Source: Triglochin maritima (Eukaryota; Streptophyta; Magnoliopsida; Alismatales; Juncaginaceae). From it: a DNA stretch of 64,000 bases. Both the position numbers and the translations under genes were made by a program. Of the stretch, positions 1 through 11,411 are shown piece by piece (position 1 is the stretch's first letter; each line of letters opens with the position of its first letter). The notes under the pieces were generated by a model. The model was not told the origin of the DNA, did not search any database, and saw only the letters and a list, made by a program, of their open reading frames with translations. The stretch lies in contig OY821786.1 of assembly GCA_963682175.1 (NCBI GenBank), positions 32,233,501-32,297,500 on the forward strand, given 5' to 3'.

Positions 1-324
1 CATGATACAATTATTTTGTTTAATATTCTTGAGGTTCATTCGATTATCATATTTTTATAATTATTATCTTTAAGCTTTTGATTTAATTGATATATCCGTT
101 GAAACTATATATATTTTATATTAGTTAGTGCTCTCGTTAGTCCAATATATTTTCATACTTGTGATTTTTATTCACTTACAATGAGATTCTTCTAGATATT
201 AATAATACACATGCATATGTTGCTAGGATATTGATATTCAACATTTTTATGTTTGTTATGACTATTTATGCATATCGATATTCAACATATGACTATACTA
301 TATCTTTTAATGTTCAACACCAAA
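1..324. other. AT-rich spacer, no gene seen
   Basis: Very AT-rich DNA with short imperfect repeats of the type ATATTCAACAT. Both strands are full of stops. No coding, RNA or transposon signature was recognised. It lies outside the 24 kb duplication and so is single copy here. Confidence 0.6.
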
Positions 325-1295
325 AATATTATTTGCATTTATCGTCTTAAAATGGCAAAATATACATGCCTATAGTAATATGTTGATATGCACAATTTCT
401 ATCTAAAAGACTTATACCAATTACGTTCAAATTAATTGACCTTGTATGATTTAATGCATGGTTCTTATTTTGATTATTTTTTGTCATTGGAAGAACCTTA
501 CCATTTATTTTGATTAATTTGTTTTGCTTGAAAATAAGAGTATGGATATTATCCAATCTTATATCGGATTTAAAAGCAAGAAAGATAATTTATGCATCAT
601 GTATAGTGTTGGCATTTACACTATATTAAGAGATAAGTATTTCTCTAATTTGATAATGAGAAAAGTCAAAACCACTATTGTACATGGTCGTACGAGATCA
701 GTAGAAAGCTTCGGAATAGTCATATCTACTGTTACATGAGGAATTATCTTGACTTTAAATGATGCATTTTATTTATTAGGTCTCAAGGAACTTATTGATT
801 TTCACATCGTCAGAGTGACTTGTATTGAGACTACATTTGAAGTAAAGAAAAATATTTTTATAATTACTACAATCATGTCAGACAGGAAAAATGCTATTGA
901 GAAAATAACCTGACTTTTGAACGGTGTGTCATTGCACACGTAGTGGCTTGGTCAAAAGACTTGCACTGATGAATCAAATGAATATTAATTCTAATGGTAT
1001 AACCTATTGGGTCAATGATGATTAGATACGATGACAAATGTTGTTGAAATTTCATATGACCATCTTCTAAAGAATGAGAATATTCTTCAACTAAGTGGGT
1101 ATCCACGAGCTCTATCTTTCAATGGTATGTGATAACACTAGCGATTGAAAGTCATAAGCATAAGTTATTGCAAAATCACAATATATTCCCTCGTATTTTG
1201 GATCATGTGCTTGAAGTACACGTTACAAAGCATCGTGAAAGAAAAGAACATACGTGATGAGAAAATAATTTGTGCAAATATGAAGTAATATGATA
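325..1295 (+). repeat. Direct repeat R1, LTR U3-like
   Basis: About 970 bp that recurs, slightly diverged, at 5881-7391, where a foldback MITE has been inserted. R1 and R2 flank the dead copia element as direct repeats. R1 is followed by a TATA-like box, a pyrimidine-rich leader and a tRNA-Met primer site, as expected for the U3 part of a long LTR. The open frame at 894-1106 on the minus strand lies in this repeat and matches no family I know. Calling it LTR U3 is an inference; the direct repeat itself is seen. Confidence 0.55.
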
Positions 1296-1336
1296 CATTC
1301 CCTCGTATGTTGGAAGTCATAATGCAGATTATAATG

Positions 1337-1345
1337 TATATAAGG
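1337..1345 (+). promoter_or_regulatory. TATA-like box of copia-type LTR
   Basis: TATATAAGG lies upstream of a C/T-rich leader (about 1815-1930) and the primer site at 1965. This spacing suits the R start of an LTR, if the foldback MITE at 1372-1805 is discounted as a later insertion. It is a motif match only. Confidence 0.4.
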
Positions 1346-1371
1346 AATGACCCACCAATGTATTAAAAAAT

Positions 1372-1805
1372 GGTTAATTACAGTTTGCCCCCTGAATTAT
1401 GTCTTGGTATCACTTTGCACCCCTGAACTTTCAAAGTTAACAATTACCTCCCCGGAACTTTCATTTTGTAACACTTTGCCCCCCTGAACTTCAAAAATTC
1501 ATTATTTTACACACACTCGACGTTTTTTTCCCAATTTTTTTGAGTGTCAATCTGACCCAAATTCCAACCATATCCAACATCCGTTTCGATCCAAACTGTC
1601 ACGTAAATATAGGTTTAGGAGTGTATTAGGGATACAACAAAGGGGGGGGGGGACATCGAGTGTGTGTAAAATAATGAATGTTTGAAGTTCAGGTGAGCAA
1701 AGTGTTACAAAATGAAAGTTCAGGGGAGGTAACTGTTAACTTTGAAAGTTCAAGGGTGCAAAGTGATACCAAAACATAGTTCATGGGGGCAAACTGTAAT
1801 TAACC
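1372..1805. mobile_element. Foldback MITE FB1, one arm partly deleted
   Basis: It starts GGTTAATTACAGTTTG and ends with the complementary CAAACTGTAATTAACC. The arms pair over most of their length through lines rich in CCCCCTGAAC/GTTCAGGGGG. It belongs to the same family as the 526-bp element at 6337-6862 but is 434 bp long, because roughly 90 bp of the inner left arm is missing. It also has an 11-G homopolymer at about 1642-1652. Flanks TTAAAAAAT (1363-1371) and TAAAAAAAC (1806-1814) agree at 7 of 9 bases, consistent with an old 9-bp target duplication. It sits between the TATA box and the primer site of the host LTR. Confidence 0.8.
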
Positions 1806-1964
1806 TAAAAAAACTCCATTTTTTCATTCTCACGGTATTATACAAAATTGAACTCTTTTCCTTTTCCTCCATTCTTTCGTTTCGATCCTCTCGATCTCCT
1901 TCTTCCTCCGATCATCTTCCACATCCGTTCCATCCGATTGAATCCATAGCCATGGATTTATACA
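1806..1964 (+). repeat. U5/leader end of copia-type 5' LTR
   Basis: A C/T-rich stretch ends in TACA directly before the primer site, as an LTR ending in CA should. The upstream LTR limit cannot be fixed because the matching 3' LTR is missing: the element is truncated in its reverse transcriptase region. The short open frame here (1742-1981) is probably not a gene. Confidence 0.5.
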
Positions 1965-1977
1965 TGGTACCAGAGCC
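1965..1977 (+). promoter_or_regulatory. tRNA-Met primer binding site (copia)
   Basis: TGGTACCAGAGCC differs at one position from the usual plant site TGGTATCAGAGC, which pairs with the 3' end of initiator tRNA-Met. It directly follows an LTR-like CA end and lies about 50 bp before the gag start, as expected for minus-strand priming. Confidence 0.75.
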
Positions 1978-2017
1978 TTGATCCAATCGAGCTTCCGCAC
2001 CAACCAAAGAGATCTGC

Positions 2018-2795
2018 ATGAGAAAGTTGAAGGAAATCAGAAAGTGGGCAAAGGACGAATCCAAGTTCCAAGAACTGATCAAGATCAAACTGACCACCGA
2101 AGGCACAAATCCGGATGCTGAAAACAACACCTTAGATTCTTACAATCCCTATCATCTTCAATCATCCGATAATCCAGGTATAAACCTTGTTTCGAAGGTC
2201 CTTAATGGTGAAAATTATTCTTCTTGGTCTAGGGCCATGAAAGTAGCTTTGAATGCTAAGGGGAAGATATGGTTTGTTCATGGCACTATTGAAAGACCAT
2301 CAAAAGAAAAATCACCAAAGGAATTTGTGAGATGGAAGAGGGCCAACGATATGGTTGTATCATGGTTACTTAGTTCTTTTGATCAAGAAATCATGGATAG
2401 TGTGATATACTGCATTAGAGATCTGGAATGATCTTGAAGAAAGGTTCTCACAAACTAATCTACCTAGAGTGTTTCAGTTAAAGAGATCCATTGCTGCTTT
2501 GAATCAAGATGGATCTAATGTTTCTAGTTATTACAACAAACTGAGAGGACTTTGGGAAGAGTTGTCTTCCCACATCAAGACTCCTTCTTGTTGCTGTGGA
2601 GGATGTACTTGTGGATTTTTGAAGGAGATAAATGAAAGGGATCAGCAAGACAAGACATTGCAATTCCTCTTAGGCTTAAATGACTCATTCTCTGCCATAA
2701 GGAGACAAATGTTGCTTTCAACTCCCTTGCCACCCGTCAACAAAGTTTGTTCTCTGATTCTCCAAGAGGAGAAACAAAGAGAGGTGGGAGGATGA
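2018..2795 (+). pseudogene. Ty1/copia gag, frameshifted
   Basis: The Gag part of a copia polyprotein, whose role is to form the virus-like particle. The first open stretch (2018-2431) carries the family pattern: NPYHLQSSDNPG, then a NYSSWSRAM segment, then KSPKEFVRWKRAND. The frame breaks near 2420 and resumes at 2469 with YYNKLRGLWEEL and LLGLNDSFSAIRRQML. An insertion rich in C and G residues (CCCGGCTCG) sits where the family has a short CTC-type motif. Further on, a run of ACA/ACT codons (about 2840-2880) gives a poly-Thr stretch, and no clear zinc knuckle follows. The reading is blocked by several stops, so no product is expected. Confidence 0.85.
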
Positions 2796-3084
2796 AACAC
2801 TACATTTCAAGAAGCCACAACACTTGCTGCCAGTAGAAACAATTACAACAACAACAACTACTACTACAACAACAAAAACCACCAAGGCAATCAATAAAAC
2901 AAATGAGATAGACTTGAATGCACTAATTGCAAGAAAACATGTCACACAACTGAAAAGTGTTACTGGATTGTTGGGGAGACAATCAAGGGGCCAGAGCATA
3001 TACTGCAGAAAATCAAATTGGGGAGACAAACATCACTCAAGAACAATATGAGTAGATAATGAAGATTCTAACAAAAAGGAAGGC

Positions 3085-4380
3085 ATGGTTCTAGCCAATG
3101 TGGTAGGTACAATCTCTTGCTACTCATCTATCACTAGCGAAACTTGGATCATTGATAGTGGTGTAACATACCATATGTGTTCTAATAGAGATATGATCAT
3201 CAATCTTAAAAAATTACACAAAGGAATCCATGTTAGACTACCAAATGATAAAATTGTTATTGCTTTGCATGTTGGTCATGTAAAACTAAATAAGCACTTG
3301 AATCTTCACAATGTTCTATACATACATGATTTTAAACTCAATTTAGTTTCTGTAGCAAAATTAATTAAGTACTCACACTATTTTGTGAGTTTCTATCCAA
3401 CTCTTTGTATTGTTCGGGACTTAACCAAGAGGATGACGATTGGTTTGGGTAGAGAAATTGGGAACCTCTATATCTACAACAATCAGGATGTCACTCGGGA
3501 ACAAACAAATACTTTAGTTTTGAATGCACATAAGGAGCAGCTTGATTGGCATAGGGGCACATGCCATACAAGAAGATTCGTATCTTAGCTAATAAACATA
3601 GTAGCATTACTATTAATAGTGATCGTTTTTGTGAAGTTTGTCCAATAGCCAAACAAACTAGAGTTTCTTTTCCATTGAGTACTTCTACTACTTGTATGAC
3701 ATTTGATTTGATTCATATTGATATTTGGGGAAAGTACTCTACACTCTCTCATTATGGTTTTAGTTATTTCCTCACAATTGTTGATGATTTTAGCAGAGCT
3801 ACATGGACTTATCTCATGAAGGTAAAATCTGATACATTTAATATTGTCAAATCTTTCATAACCATGATAGAAACTTAGTTTAACAAAAAAATAAAAAGAT
3901 TTAGAAGTGACAATGGAAAGGAATTCATATCAAAACAAATGCAAGATTTATTTATTTTTAATGGCATTTTACATGAAAAAGTTTTTCATATACTCCACAA
4001 CAAAATGGCATTGTGTAAAGAAAACATAGACATATACTTGAATAGCAAGAGCCCTAAGGTTCCAACAAATGTTCCTATAAGATTTTGGAGTGATTGAATA
4101 TTAACTGCAACATATTTAAAAAATAGGACGCCTACTAGAGTTCTGCATGATAAAACCCCATATGAAGTCTTATTCCAAAAATTACCTTCCTATGATCATT
4201 TAAGAACATTCGGATGTCTCTGCTATTGCACAACTCTACAAATAAAAGACAAGTTTGATAATAGAGCACATAAATGCATTTTTCTTGGATACTCTAGTGA
4301 CAAGAAAGGATATAAACTCTTTGACATAACCAATAAAAACAATATTGTCAGTAAAGATGTAGTTTTTTATGAGCATATTT
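3085..4380 (+). pseudogene. copia protease and integrase, inactivated
   Basis: The aspartic protease region has WIIDSGVTYHM in place of the usual DSGAT.HM; the catalytic D-S-G is kept and the flanking residues are changed. The integrase follows with a frameshift inside its HHCC zinc finger (about 3545-3590; the paired cysteines are in FCEVCPIAKQT). The first catalytic Asp is in LIHIDIWGKYS and the second in RFRSDNGKEF. The codon for the third catalytic residue, expected to be Glu after PQQNGIV, is TAA at 4016-4018, and another stop follows at about 4037. A stop also separates the two halves at 3876. Integration activity is therefore lost. Confidence 0.85.
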
Positions 4381-4400
4381 TTCCCTATCAAAACAACAAT

Positions 4401-4960
4401 GTGCAAGACAAGGATAATTCTCTTATCATTCCTATCCTGTCTAATTGCATTGATGAACCAGATAATGATTCTAGTCATAATGATATTCATGATCCCATCG
4501 TAATTGATCATGATAATAATCAAGATTACCCACACAACCACCAAAATGACTCTCAAGAAGAGACTACTTTAACTACTCGACCAGTTCCAGCAGATCATAA
4601 CCAAGTTCCCATTGACACAACACTTCATGCTCATGACGTGAATAATAACAACCCCACAACGGTTAGAAGATCTACAAGACCTCAAGTTAGATCTGTCTTG
4701 CTAAAAGTTTTCCAATGCCCAACTCTCAATCACAACACAACAGGACATGCTCAGATAAGTACCCAAGCTTAGAACGTTCAAAAGTCAGAGGTATGTATCC
4801 CTCCCTTCTCGAACACAATTGGAGGGACCAGGTATCCAACTCAGAACTTCTTATCATATCATTTACTATCAAAAAGTTATGCATGTTTCATCAATAGCAT
4901 TGATTCTTTCCGTGAACCACATACTTATAATGAAGCATGTAATGATCCAAAATGTGTAGA
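4401..4960 (+). pseudogene. copia linker between integrase and RT
   Basis: A polar Asn/Asp/His-rich stretch ([12 protein letters not shown] and similar) ends in [11 protein letters not shown], the TRR/STR-type motif common just before copia reverse transcriptase. The frame shifts at about 4720. It is a low-complexity linker with no enzymatic role of its own. Confidence 0.7.
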
Positions 4961-4961
4961 A

Positions 4962-5868
4962 GCAATGACAAATGAACTTAATGCTCTTAAACACAACAAT
5001 ACATGGGACATTGTTCATCTACCTCCGAATAAAATGGTCATTGGTTGTAAGTGGGTGTATAAAATAAAATATAAAGCAAATGTTGCTATAGAAAGATACA
5101 AGGCTAGATTAGTAGCAAAGGGATTTAATCAAATCGAGGGGTTAGACTATCATGAAACATTTGCGCTAGTGACCAAAATGGTCACCGTGCGCACTGTTCT
5201 CAGTGTGGCTGCAATAAAAAATTGATATATACATCAATTAGACGTTAATAACGCTTTTCTTCATGGTGATCTACACCAAGAAGTTTACATGAATGCTCCT
5301 CCTGGCCTTGTTTTAAAAGAGAAGTCATTAGTCTGCAAACTAAATAAATCATTATATGGCTTGAAGCAATCATCTAGGTATTGGTTTGAGAAACTCTCTA
5401 GAACTTTAGAGTCACTTGGTTTCATCGATCTAAGGTTGATTATTCTCTCTTCACATCTAAGTCTAAGTGTTCATTTACTATTATTCTAGTCTATGCTGAT
5501 GACATTCTTATTGCAGGAGATAACCACCAATACATCATTCAACTCAAAGATACACTGAAGGAACACTTTCATATTAAAGATCTTGGAGCTTTGAAGTACT
5601 TCTTAGGACTTGAAGTAGCAAGAAACACCAAAGGAATCAACTACAACCAAAGCAAGTATGCACTCCAAATCATTAAAGACACAGGATTGTTAGGATCCAA
5701 ACCAGCAAATACCCCTCTTGAAGTCAATCACAAACTTGCTGAAGACCCTGGTGATCCTCTCAAAGACCCATCTACTTATCAATGACTCTTAGAAGGCTCC
5801 TCTACCTCACAGTTACCAGACCGGACATAACTTTCCCTGTTAATTTTTTGAGTCAATTATATAATTGT
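4962..5868 (+). pseudogene. copia reverse transcriptase, RNase H missing
   Basis: Family motifs appear in order: [31 protein letters not shown], then a TGA in place of Trp at 5223-5225, [26 protein letters not shown], a frameshift near 5430, the catalytic VYADDILIAG at about 5490-5518, and KYFLGLEVAR. A further TGA lies at 5783. The open sequence ends after LYLTVTRPDI..LSQL at about 5868, and the R2 repeat begins there. The whole RNase H domain, polypurine tract and 3' LTR are absent. The copy at 29055-29961 carries the same damage, so the decay predates the duplication. Confidence 0.85.
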
Positions 5869-5880
5869 TGTTATCAACAA

Positions 5881-7391
5881 CAAATATATTATTTGCATTT
5901 ATCATCTTAAAATGGCAAAATATACATGCCTATGGTAATATGTTGATATGCATAATTTCTATCTAAAAGACTTATACCAATTACGTTGAAATTAATTGAC
6001 CTCGATATGATTTAATGCATGGTTCTTATTTTGATTATATTTTGTCATTGGAAGAACCTCATCATGTATTTTGATTAATTTGTTTTGCTTGAAAAGAAGA
6101 GTATGGATATTATCCAATCTTATATTTGATTTAAAAGCAAGAAAGATAATTTATGCATCATGTATAGTGTTGGCATTTACACTATATTAAGAGATAAGTA
6201 TTTCTCTAATTTGATAATGAGAAAAGTCAAAACCACTACTGTACATGGTCGTACGAGATCAGTAGAAAGCTTCAGAAGAGTCATATCTACTATTACATGA
6301 GGAATTATCTTGGCTTTAAATGATGCATTTTATTTAGGGTTAATTACAGTTTGACCCCCTGAACTATGCATTGGTATCACTTTGCCCCCCTGAACTTTCA
6401 AAGTTAACATTTACCTCCCATGAACTTTAATTTTGTAACACTTTGCCCCCCTGAACTTCAAAAACTCATTATTTAACACACATTCGACGTTTTTTCCTAA
6501 TTTTTTTGTTGTATCCCTAATACACTCCTAAATATTTACGTGAAAGTTTGGATCGAAATGAAGGTCGGATATGGTTGGAATTTGGGTCGGTTTGACACTC
6601 AATTCGACCCAAATTCCAACCATATCCGACCTCCGTTTCGATCCAAACTTTCACGTAAATATAGGTTTAGGAGTGTATTAGGGATACAACAAAAAAATTA
6701 GGAAAAAAACGTCGAATGTGTGTTAAATAATGAGTTTTTGAAGTTCAGGGGGGCAAAGTGTTACAAAATTAAAGTTCAGGGGAGGTAACTGTTAACTTTG
6801 AAAGTTCAGGGGGGCAAAGTGATACCAATGCATAGTTCAGGGGGTCAAACTGTAATTAACCCTTTTATATATTAGGTCTCAAGGAACTTAACGAGTTTCA
6901 AATCGTCAGAGTGACTTGTATTGAGACTATAGTTGAAGTAAAGAATAATATTTTTATAATTACTACAATCATGTCAGACATGAAAAATGCTATTGAGAAA
7001 ACAACCTGACTTTTGAACGGTGTCGTTGCACACGTAGTGGCTTGGTCAAAAGACTTGCACTGATGAATCAAATAAATATTAATTCTAATGGTATGACCGA
7101 TTGGGTCAATGATGATTAGATACGATGACAAATGTTGTTGAAATTTCATATGACCATCTTCTAAAGAATGAGAATATTCTTCAACTAAGTGGGTATCCAC
7201 GAGCTCTATCTTTCCATGGTATGTGATAACACTAGCGATTGAAAGTCATAAGCATAAGTTATTGCAAAATCACAATATATTCCCGCGTATTTTGGATCAT
7301 GTGCTTGAAGTACACGTTACAAAGCATCGTGAAAGAAAAGAGCATACGTGATGAGAAAATAATTTATGCAAATATGAAGTAATATGATATT
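5881..7391 (+). repeat. Direct repeat R2 (LTR-like), split by foldback MITE
   Basis: Homologous to 325-1295 with scattered substitutions, once the 526-bp foldback insertion and its target duplication are removed. The homology starts exactly where the copia reverse transcriptase is cut off. It continues into 7392-7690, which has a TATA-like box and an LTR-like CA end. R2 plus that tail probably formed one LTR of roughly 1.3 kb. Confidence 0.6.
6337..6862. mobile_element. Foldback MITE FB2, near-perfect hairpin
   Basis: A 526-bp inverted repeat beginning GGGTTAATTACAG and ending CTGTAATTAACCC. The arms are about 255 bp each and meet at a ~15-nt loop near 6590-6605 between GGGTCG and CGACCC. 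The flanks TTTTATTTA (6328-6336) and TTTTATATA (6863-6871) match at 8 of 9 bases. The paralogous sequence at 768-780 reads TTTTATTTATTAGG without the element, so it is the empty site. A 9-bp duplication suits Mutator-type mobilisation. No protein is encoded. A transcript would fold into a long hairpin. Confidence 0.92.
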
Positions 7392-7690
7392 TAAATGACT
7401 CTCAAATGAGTTAACTTGATATATCGGCCCAGAAGTGCGTAAATGAATTTATCATTTGTATTTATTATGGGTATCGACAACTATCTTGTATTATGGGTAC
7501 CAGCCCATTAGCACAGCCAAACGAGAGACCCTCTATTGACAAAATGTCTCTTAAGATGGATCATTTTGGGATCATATCTACTAATATTTTTCTTTTATTA
7601 TTAGACCAAGATCATATTATAAATACTCCCCTATTTTATATACTTGTACGTTGTTGAATGAAATGATTCTCATTTACGATTTCTTTTACA
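7392..7690 (+). repeat. LTR-like R/U5 region with TATA box
   Basis: TATAAATA at 7618-7625 is followed by a short leader and an LTR-like end at TTTTACA (7690). The sequence after it starts a decayed copia internal region. No clear primer site is seen. This is pattern-based and tentative. Confidence 0.4.
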
Positions 7691-9151
7691 TAATTTTTTT
7701 ATTACCCTCTTCAAAATTTAATGGCTTCAAATTAAATTGGAATTTTCAAGCATGATTCATATTCTTGATCATATTAAAATATTTGAAGCTCCTGGAGGGC
7801 AATGTATTGTATTGTCCAATCCAACAATTATATTATAGAGACACATTTTTAGCATTAGGGGTAGAAAATCAGAAGCTTAAAGAATGCCAAGAAAATGTAT
7901 TATATTGAACCTGAAGTTCATAAGAGAATGAACGTACAAATACGATTGAGCCTGAAGTTTATAAAATCATTAACTTGTAATATCTAGCAAGTAATTGTCA
8001 TACATTTTAATTGATCACAAATGAGTGACTAAGTCTTGTATTACTTGACGTAATACACATAACATAAAAGGGAGATCTCCACATGGTAAAATATATTTGA
8101 GCTTAACCAACGCCACAAATGTAGGTTAAAACATATATTATTTTTAGAAATGAAAATAAAAATTAGTCACTCATTACACCTCCTAAAGAGGTTATTCCTG
8201 AAGAATATAAACCCGGTAAAATAAAAACAACTGCTGGCAAATGTAACAATTCTGGGAATACATAACGGTCAAATCCTAGTGTTTTGGGAAATGATGAGAA
8301 TTTGATTATTATAAAAGTTGCAATCAACTATGTTGATACGAGAGACAAACATAAAATAATTGAAGTTATTGTTGACGACTAATTCACCTTCTTATTAACA
8401 TGCTAATTCAAGAGAAAATCTGGATGCATAATCTATAATATTATAAGAATGCCAAAAGCATTCGAATTTGAAATGAATAAAAGAAGTCGAACAATTTAGA
8501 ATTTGACTCGCTTAATAAACATATTGTTTGGACCTGTAGTCCTGATATTCGAAGAATGTGAATAGAAATCACATTACAATAACATGGTGGTACATTATAA
8601 AGCGAGTAGACACAAAGATTTTTCGTAGGACCCAACATCCATTATGATGTTACTCATTCTCTCGCAATGTATAAATTACGTTATGTTACTTGATCGGTAT
8701 GACATAAATATAGATAAACATTTGAGATATGTTGTGACTGTAAATTTATATAAGTCACTTGATATTGATATAAGAGTCCCTGAAGGACTAAATTGTCCAA
8801 GGAAAATTATAATGAAGAGATGTGATATAATTTATGAAAAGATCACCATATGAACAAACAAAGAGAATGTGCATATCATCTCGAAGAATGATATAAAACG
8901 AACTCCTAAAGAGACTAAACAATCGTGAAATATTTGAACGATAATTTTTGAAACAACTGACGAGAGAAAAGTAAAATATTTTTTGATATGCAGTTCGAAC
9001 ATTCTCCAGAAGAGAATTGTTACAATGATTCAAATATATAAAGAGATATTATACAAAGAAAGTTCACCTAGAAAAAACAGCAATGATAGATTATCTTTAC
9101 TATTTAAACAAAAATCCAGTTATATATATAACTAAAGAGGTTGGATTAGGA
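7691..9151 (+). pseudogene. Heavily decayed second copia gag-pol
   Basis: Only short fragments can be read. Around 8330-8400 a frame gives INYVDTRDKHKIIEVIVDD, resembling the pre-RT linker motif INYV.TG..W.R..IVVD of many plant copia elements. Around 8740-8830 a frame gives LDIDIRVPEGL.CP, resembling D.IYMK.PEGF at the RT palm. Around 8960-9060 a frame gives a pattern like F.L..Q.EH.....Q..Y....L. Stops and frameshifts are dense. The element is split here by solo LTR A and seems to resume at 12210. Confidence 0.5.
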
Positions 9152-9826
9152 GTTAGTGTAGGAAGGTGTATGACCCTAATTCTAATCACTTTTTAAGTTA
9201 ATCTCTACTTGCTTAAACAATCAAAGATGCAACGGAAACAATAAAAACAAACAAGTAGAGATAATGCAAACCACAATGGCACCGAATTTTTTTATAGAAG
9301 TTCGGTATCCCGCATACTTCCTCTCTTGCAAGCTCCACTCGACTCCGTGAGCTCCACCTACATCTTCACTATCAATCTCGTTTCGGGCCGAGATTAAGCC
9401 TTTTACACAGCAAGCTCCGCGAACAATCCTCGCTAGCTTGATTTCTTCCTCTCACAATCCGAGAGGGAACACTTTGAGCTTTCACCGAAGACCTTGCGTG
9501 TTGACAAACAATTGTGGAGTGGAACAACACTCTCTAATTCTTGAGCACACTTTGAGTAGGATATAACAATGATCAAATGTGTGGAATTTAGGCTTAGAGT
9601 GTAGTGTTGGAGATTTGGAGACTTCTCTCTAATGTATGAGACAATTATGTGTAGGAGAGTTATCTAAACAATGTGTGCAATTCTTTATTTATAAGCTCCT
9701 AAGGTGTTATAGCCATTGGGGATAAGTGTGGTAAGTGGTTGTGCAAGAAACACAAAAACAGAAAACTACAACACACTGTTCTGGGTAAAATCGGTCGACC
9801 GAATCGGGCTTAACGGTAGACTAAAG

Positions 9827-11369
9827 TGTGGGGATCGTATGGGGCCCTCTAGTGATCGTAATTAACTAAAGTGCAGAATTAAAACTTAATTATGAAACTA
9901 ACAACTAATCATGCAAGGGTTAGATGAGAGTTAGAGAAATTGCAAATCACGTTGTAGTCGACGCCTGATGTAACGAGGTTCGGCACCCACCCCGGGTCCT
10001 AGTCCTCACTCACAAGCTCCGCTCGTCCCTCGAGCCCTGCTTGTGGTTTCCACTATCCGATCTCCGTTACCGGGCCGAGATCAACGCCTTTACAAACAAC
10101 GAGCCTCGCGAACACCCTCGTCTCGCCCGTGTCTCCTCTCACAACCCGAGAGGGAGCTTCCCCGAAGCTATTACAACTCTTGTGATTTGGATGAAAGAAT
10201 GAATCACACTTCTTGCTAATGGCACTCTAACTTTGAGCACACTTGGATTATGATATGGATCTAGGAATACAAGTGGTGAAGTTTTGGCTTGAGTGTATAG
10301 GATTTGAGCTTTGAAGGTTTGGGAAAGATAGCACAAGGATACTTGATGTTTGGAGAGTGTAGTGCTTGTTGTTGTGCTTCTAATGAGGTCCTTATATAGG
10401 CTTCAAAGCTCTTAGAGCCGTTGGGGAGTGGGTGAGAAAGTTGACCCATGAAATGTGATGATGTGACAAAAGTTCGGGTAGAATTTGCACGCTCCTCGGT
10501 AGACTGTTAACCCAACGGATTACTGAAGATGGTCATTTCAGTTTACCGAATCCTATTCGGTTAACCGCTCACTCAACTCCAGTAGCTCTCTAACTAGCAA
10601 CCCTAATACAATTCGGTTTACCGAAACCTATTCGGTTAACCGTTCCAAACTGGACAGTAAGATTGGTAGGGTTCTGTTAATGCTAGGTTCGGTTGACCGT
10701 CTATACTTCGGTATACCGAAGTTAGCGCGGGTTTTGCGCTGACAATGCGTGGAAAATTGTTTTATCAATAACGGTCAAGTTAAATAGCCGTTGGGCTCCT
10801 AAAGCAATATGATTCAGTTGACCGAATGAAGTTCGGTGTACCAAATATGGATAAGTCAATTGGGCTTTAGGTCAAGATTTAAATACGACCGTTGGAGCAA
10901 AGTCCAAAACCGGTCCAGGCTAATTCGGTCTACCGAAAGTGGTTCGGTATACCGAGGTGGTTATTCCAGGGAATACCTAAAGGATTCTACACGGTTGACC
11001 GCAAGGTGTTCGGTGGACCGAACTCTACATGATTCGGTTTACCGAGAGGGGTTCGGTTAACCGTGAGGATACGGGACATAATCCTAATGTGCTCAAGTTT
11101 ACATTAATCCTTAGGACTCAAATTATACTAAATTACATATTGGTCCAAAGCTTGATTACATGTCTTGAGTCTTTATCTTCTTGTCCCAAAGTTCCTTAGC
11201 TTGATTCTTCATCAACCTATTAAGAATATCGCAAATACACGAATATATATGCAATGCATGTATTCATGTTTGCTTACTTTGATTGTCTAGGTTGATTGAT
11301 TAAATATAGATTAAGATTAGATTACTTAATCATCAAAACTAAATAAAGATTAAGGCCAAAAAACCAACA
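9827..11369 (-). mobile_element. Solo LTR B nested inside solo LTR A
   Basis: A 1543-bp element with ends TGTGGGGATC and AAACCAACA, flanked by a perfect 5-bp duplication TAAAG (9822-9826 and 11370-11374). It is homologous to LTR A along its length: shared GAGGTTCGGCACC/AGTTCGGTATCC region, CGGGCCGAGAT, ACAA(C/T)CCGAGAGGGA, and a shared terminal AAGGCCAAAA..CCAACA. Read on the minus strand it has CCTATATAAGGACC near 10395 as a TATA box, placing the motif cluster at 10545-11060 upstream, in U3. The 62-74 aa frames inside are chance. Confidence 0.95.
10545..11060. promoter_or_regulatory. Palindromic TTCGGTnnACCGAA motif cluster in U3 of LTR B
   Basis: About a dozen sites share the half-sites CGGT and ACCG around a variable 2-nt centre: TTCGGTTTACCGAA (10613), ATTCGGTTAACCG (two or three times), CTTCGGTATACCGAAG (about 10709, a perfect 16-bp palindrome), TTCGGTCTACCGAA (about 10924), GTTCGGTGGACCGAAC (about 11008) and others. 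They often come as close pairs about 10-25 bp apart. The TTGACC form contains a W-box core. Position upstream of the TATA box suggests cis-regulatory sites, which is inference. Confidence 0.75.
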
Positions 11370-11411
11370 TAAAGGTCGTCCGGAAATGAAGTCCAAGAAA
11401 GTCCACAAAAG

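Noticed and set aside
2718..3029. Minus-strand 103-aa protein with a poly-Val stretch
   Set aside because: It is antisense to the ACA/ACT-rich part of the copia gag; no start context and no family match.
6898..7200. Minus-strand 100-aa gene (also 894-1106 and 30991-31293)
   Set aside because: It lies in the R repeat, is shortened and altered in R1, and matches no known family; more likely a chance frame in an LTR-like repeat.
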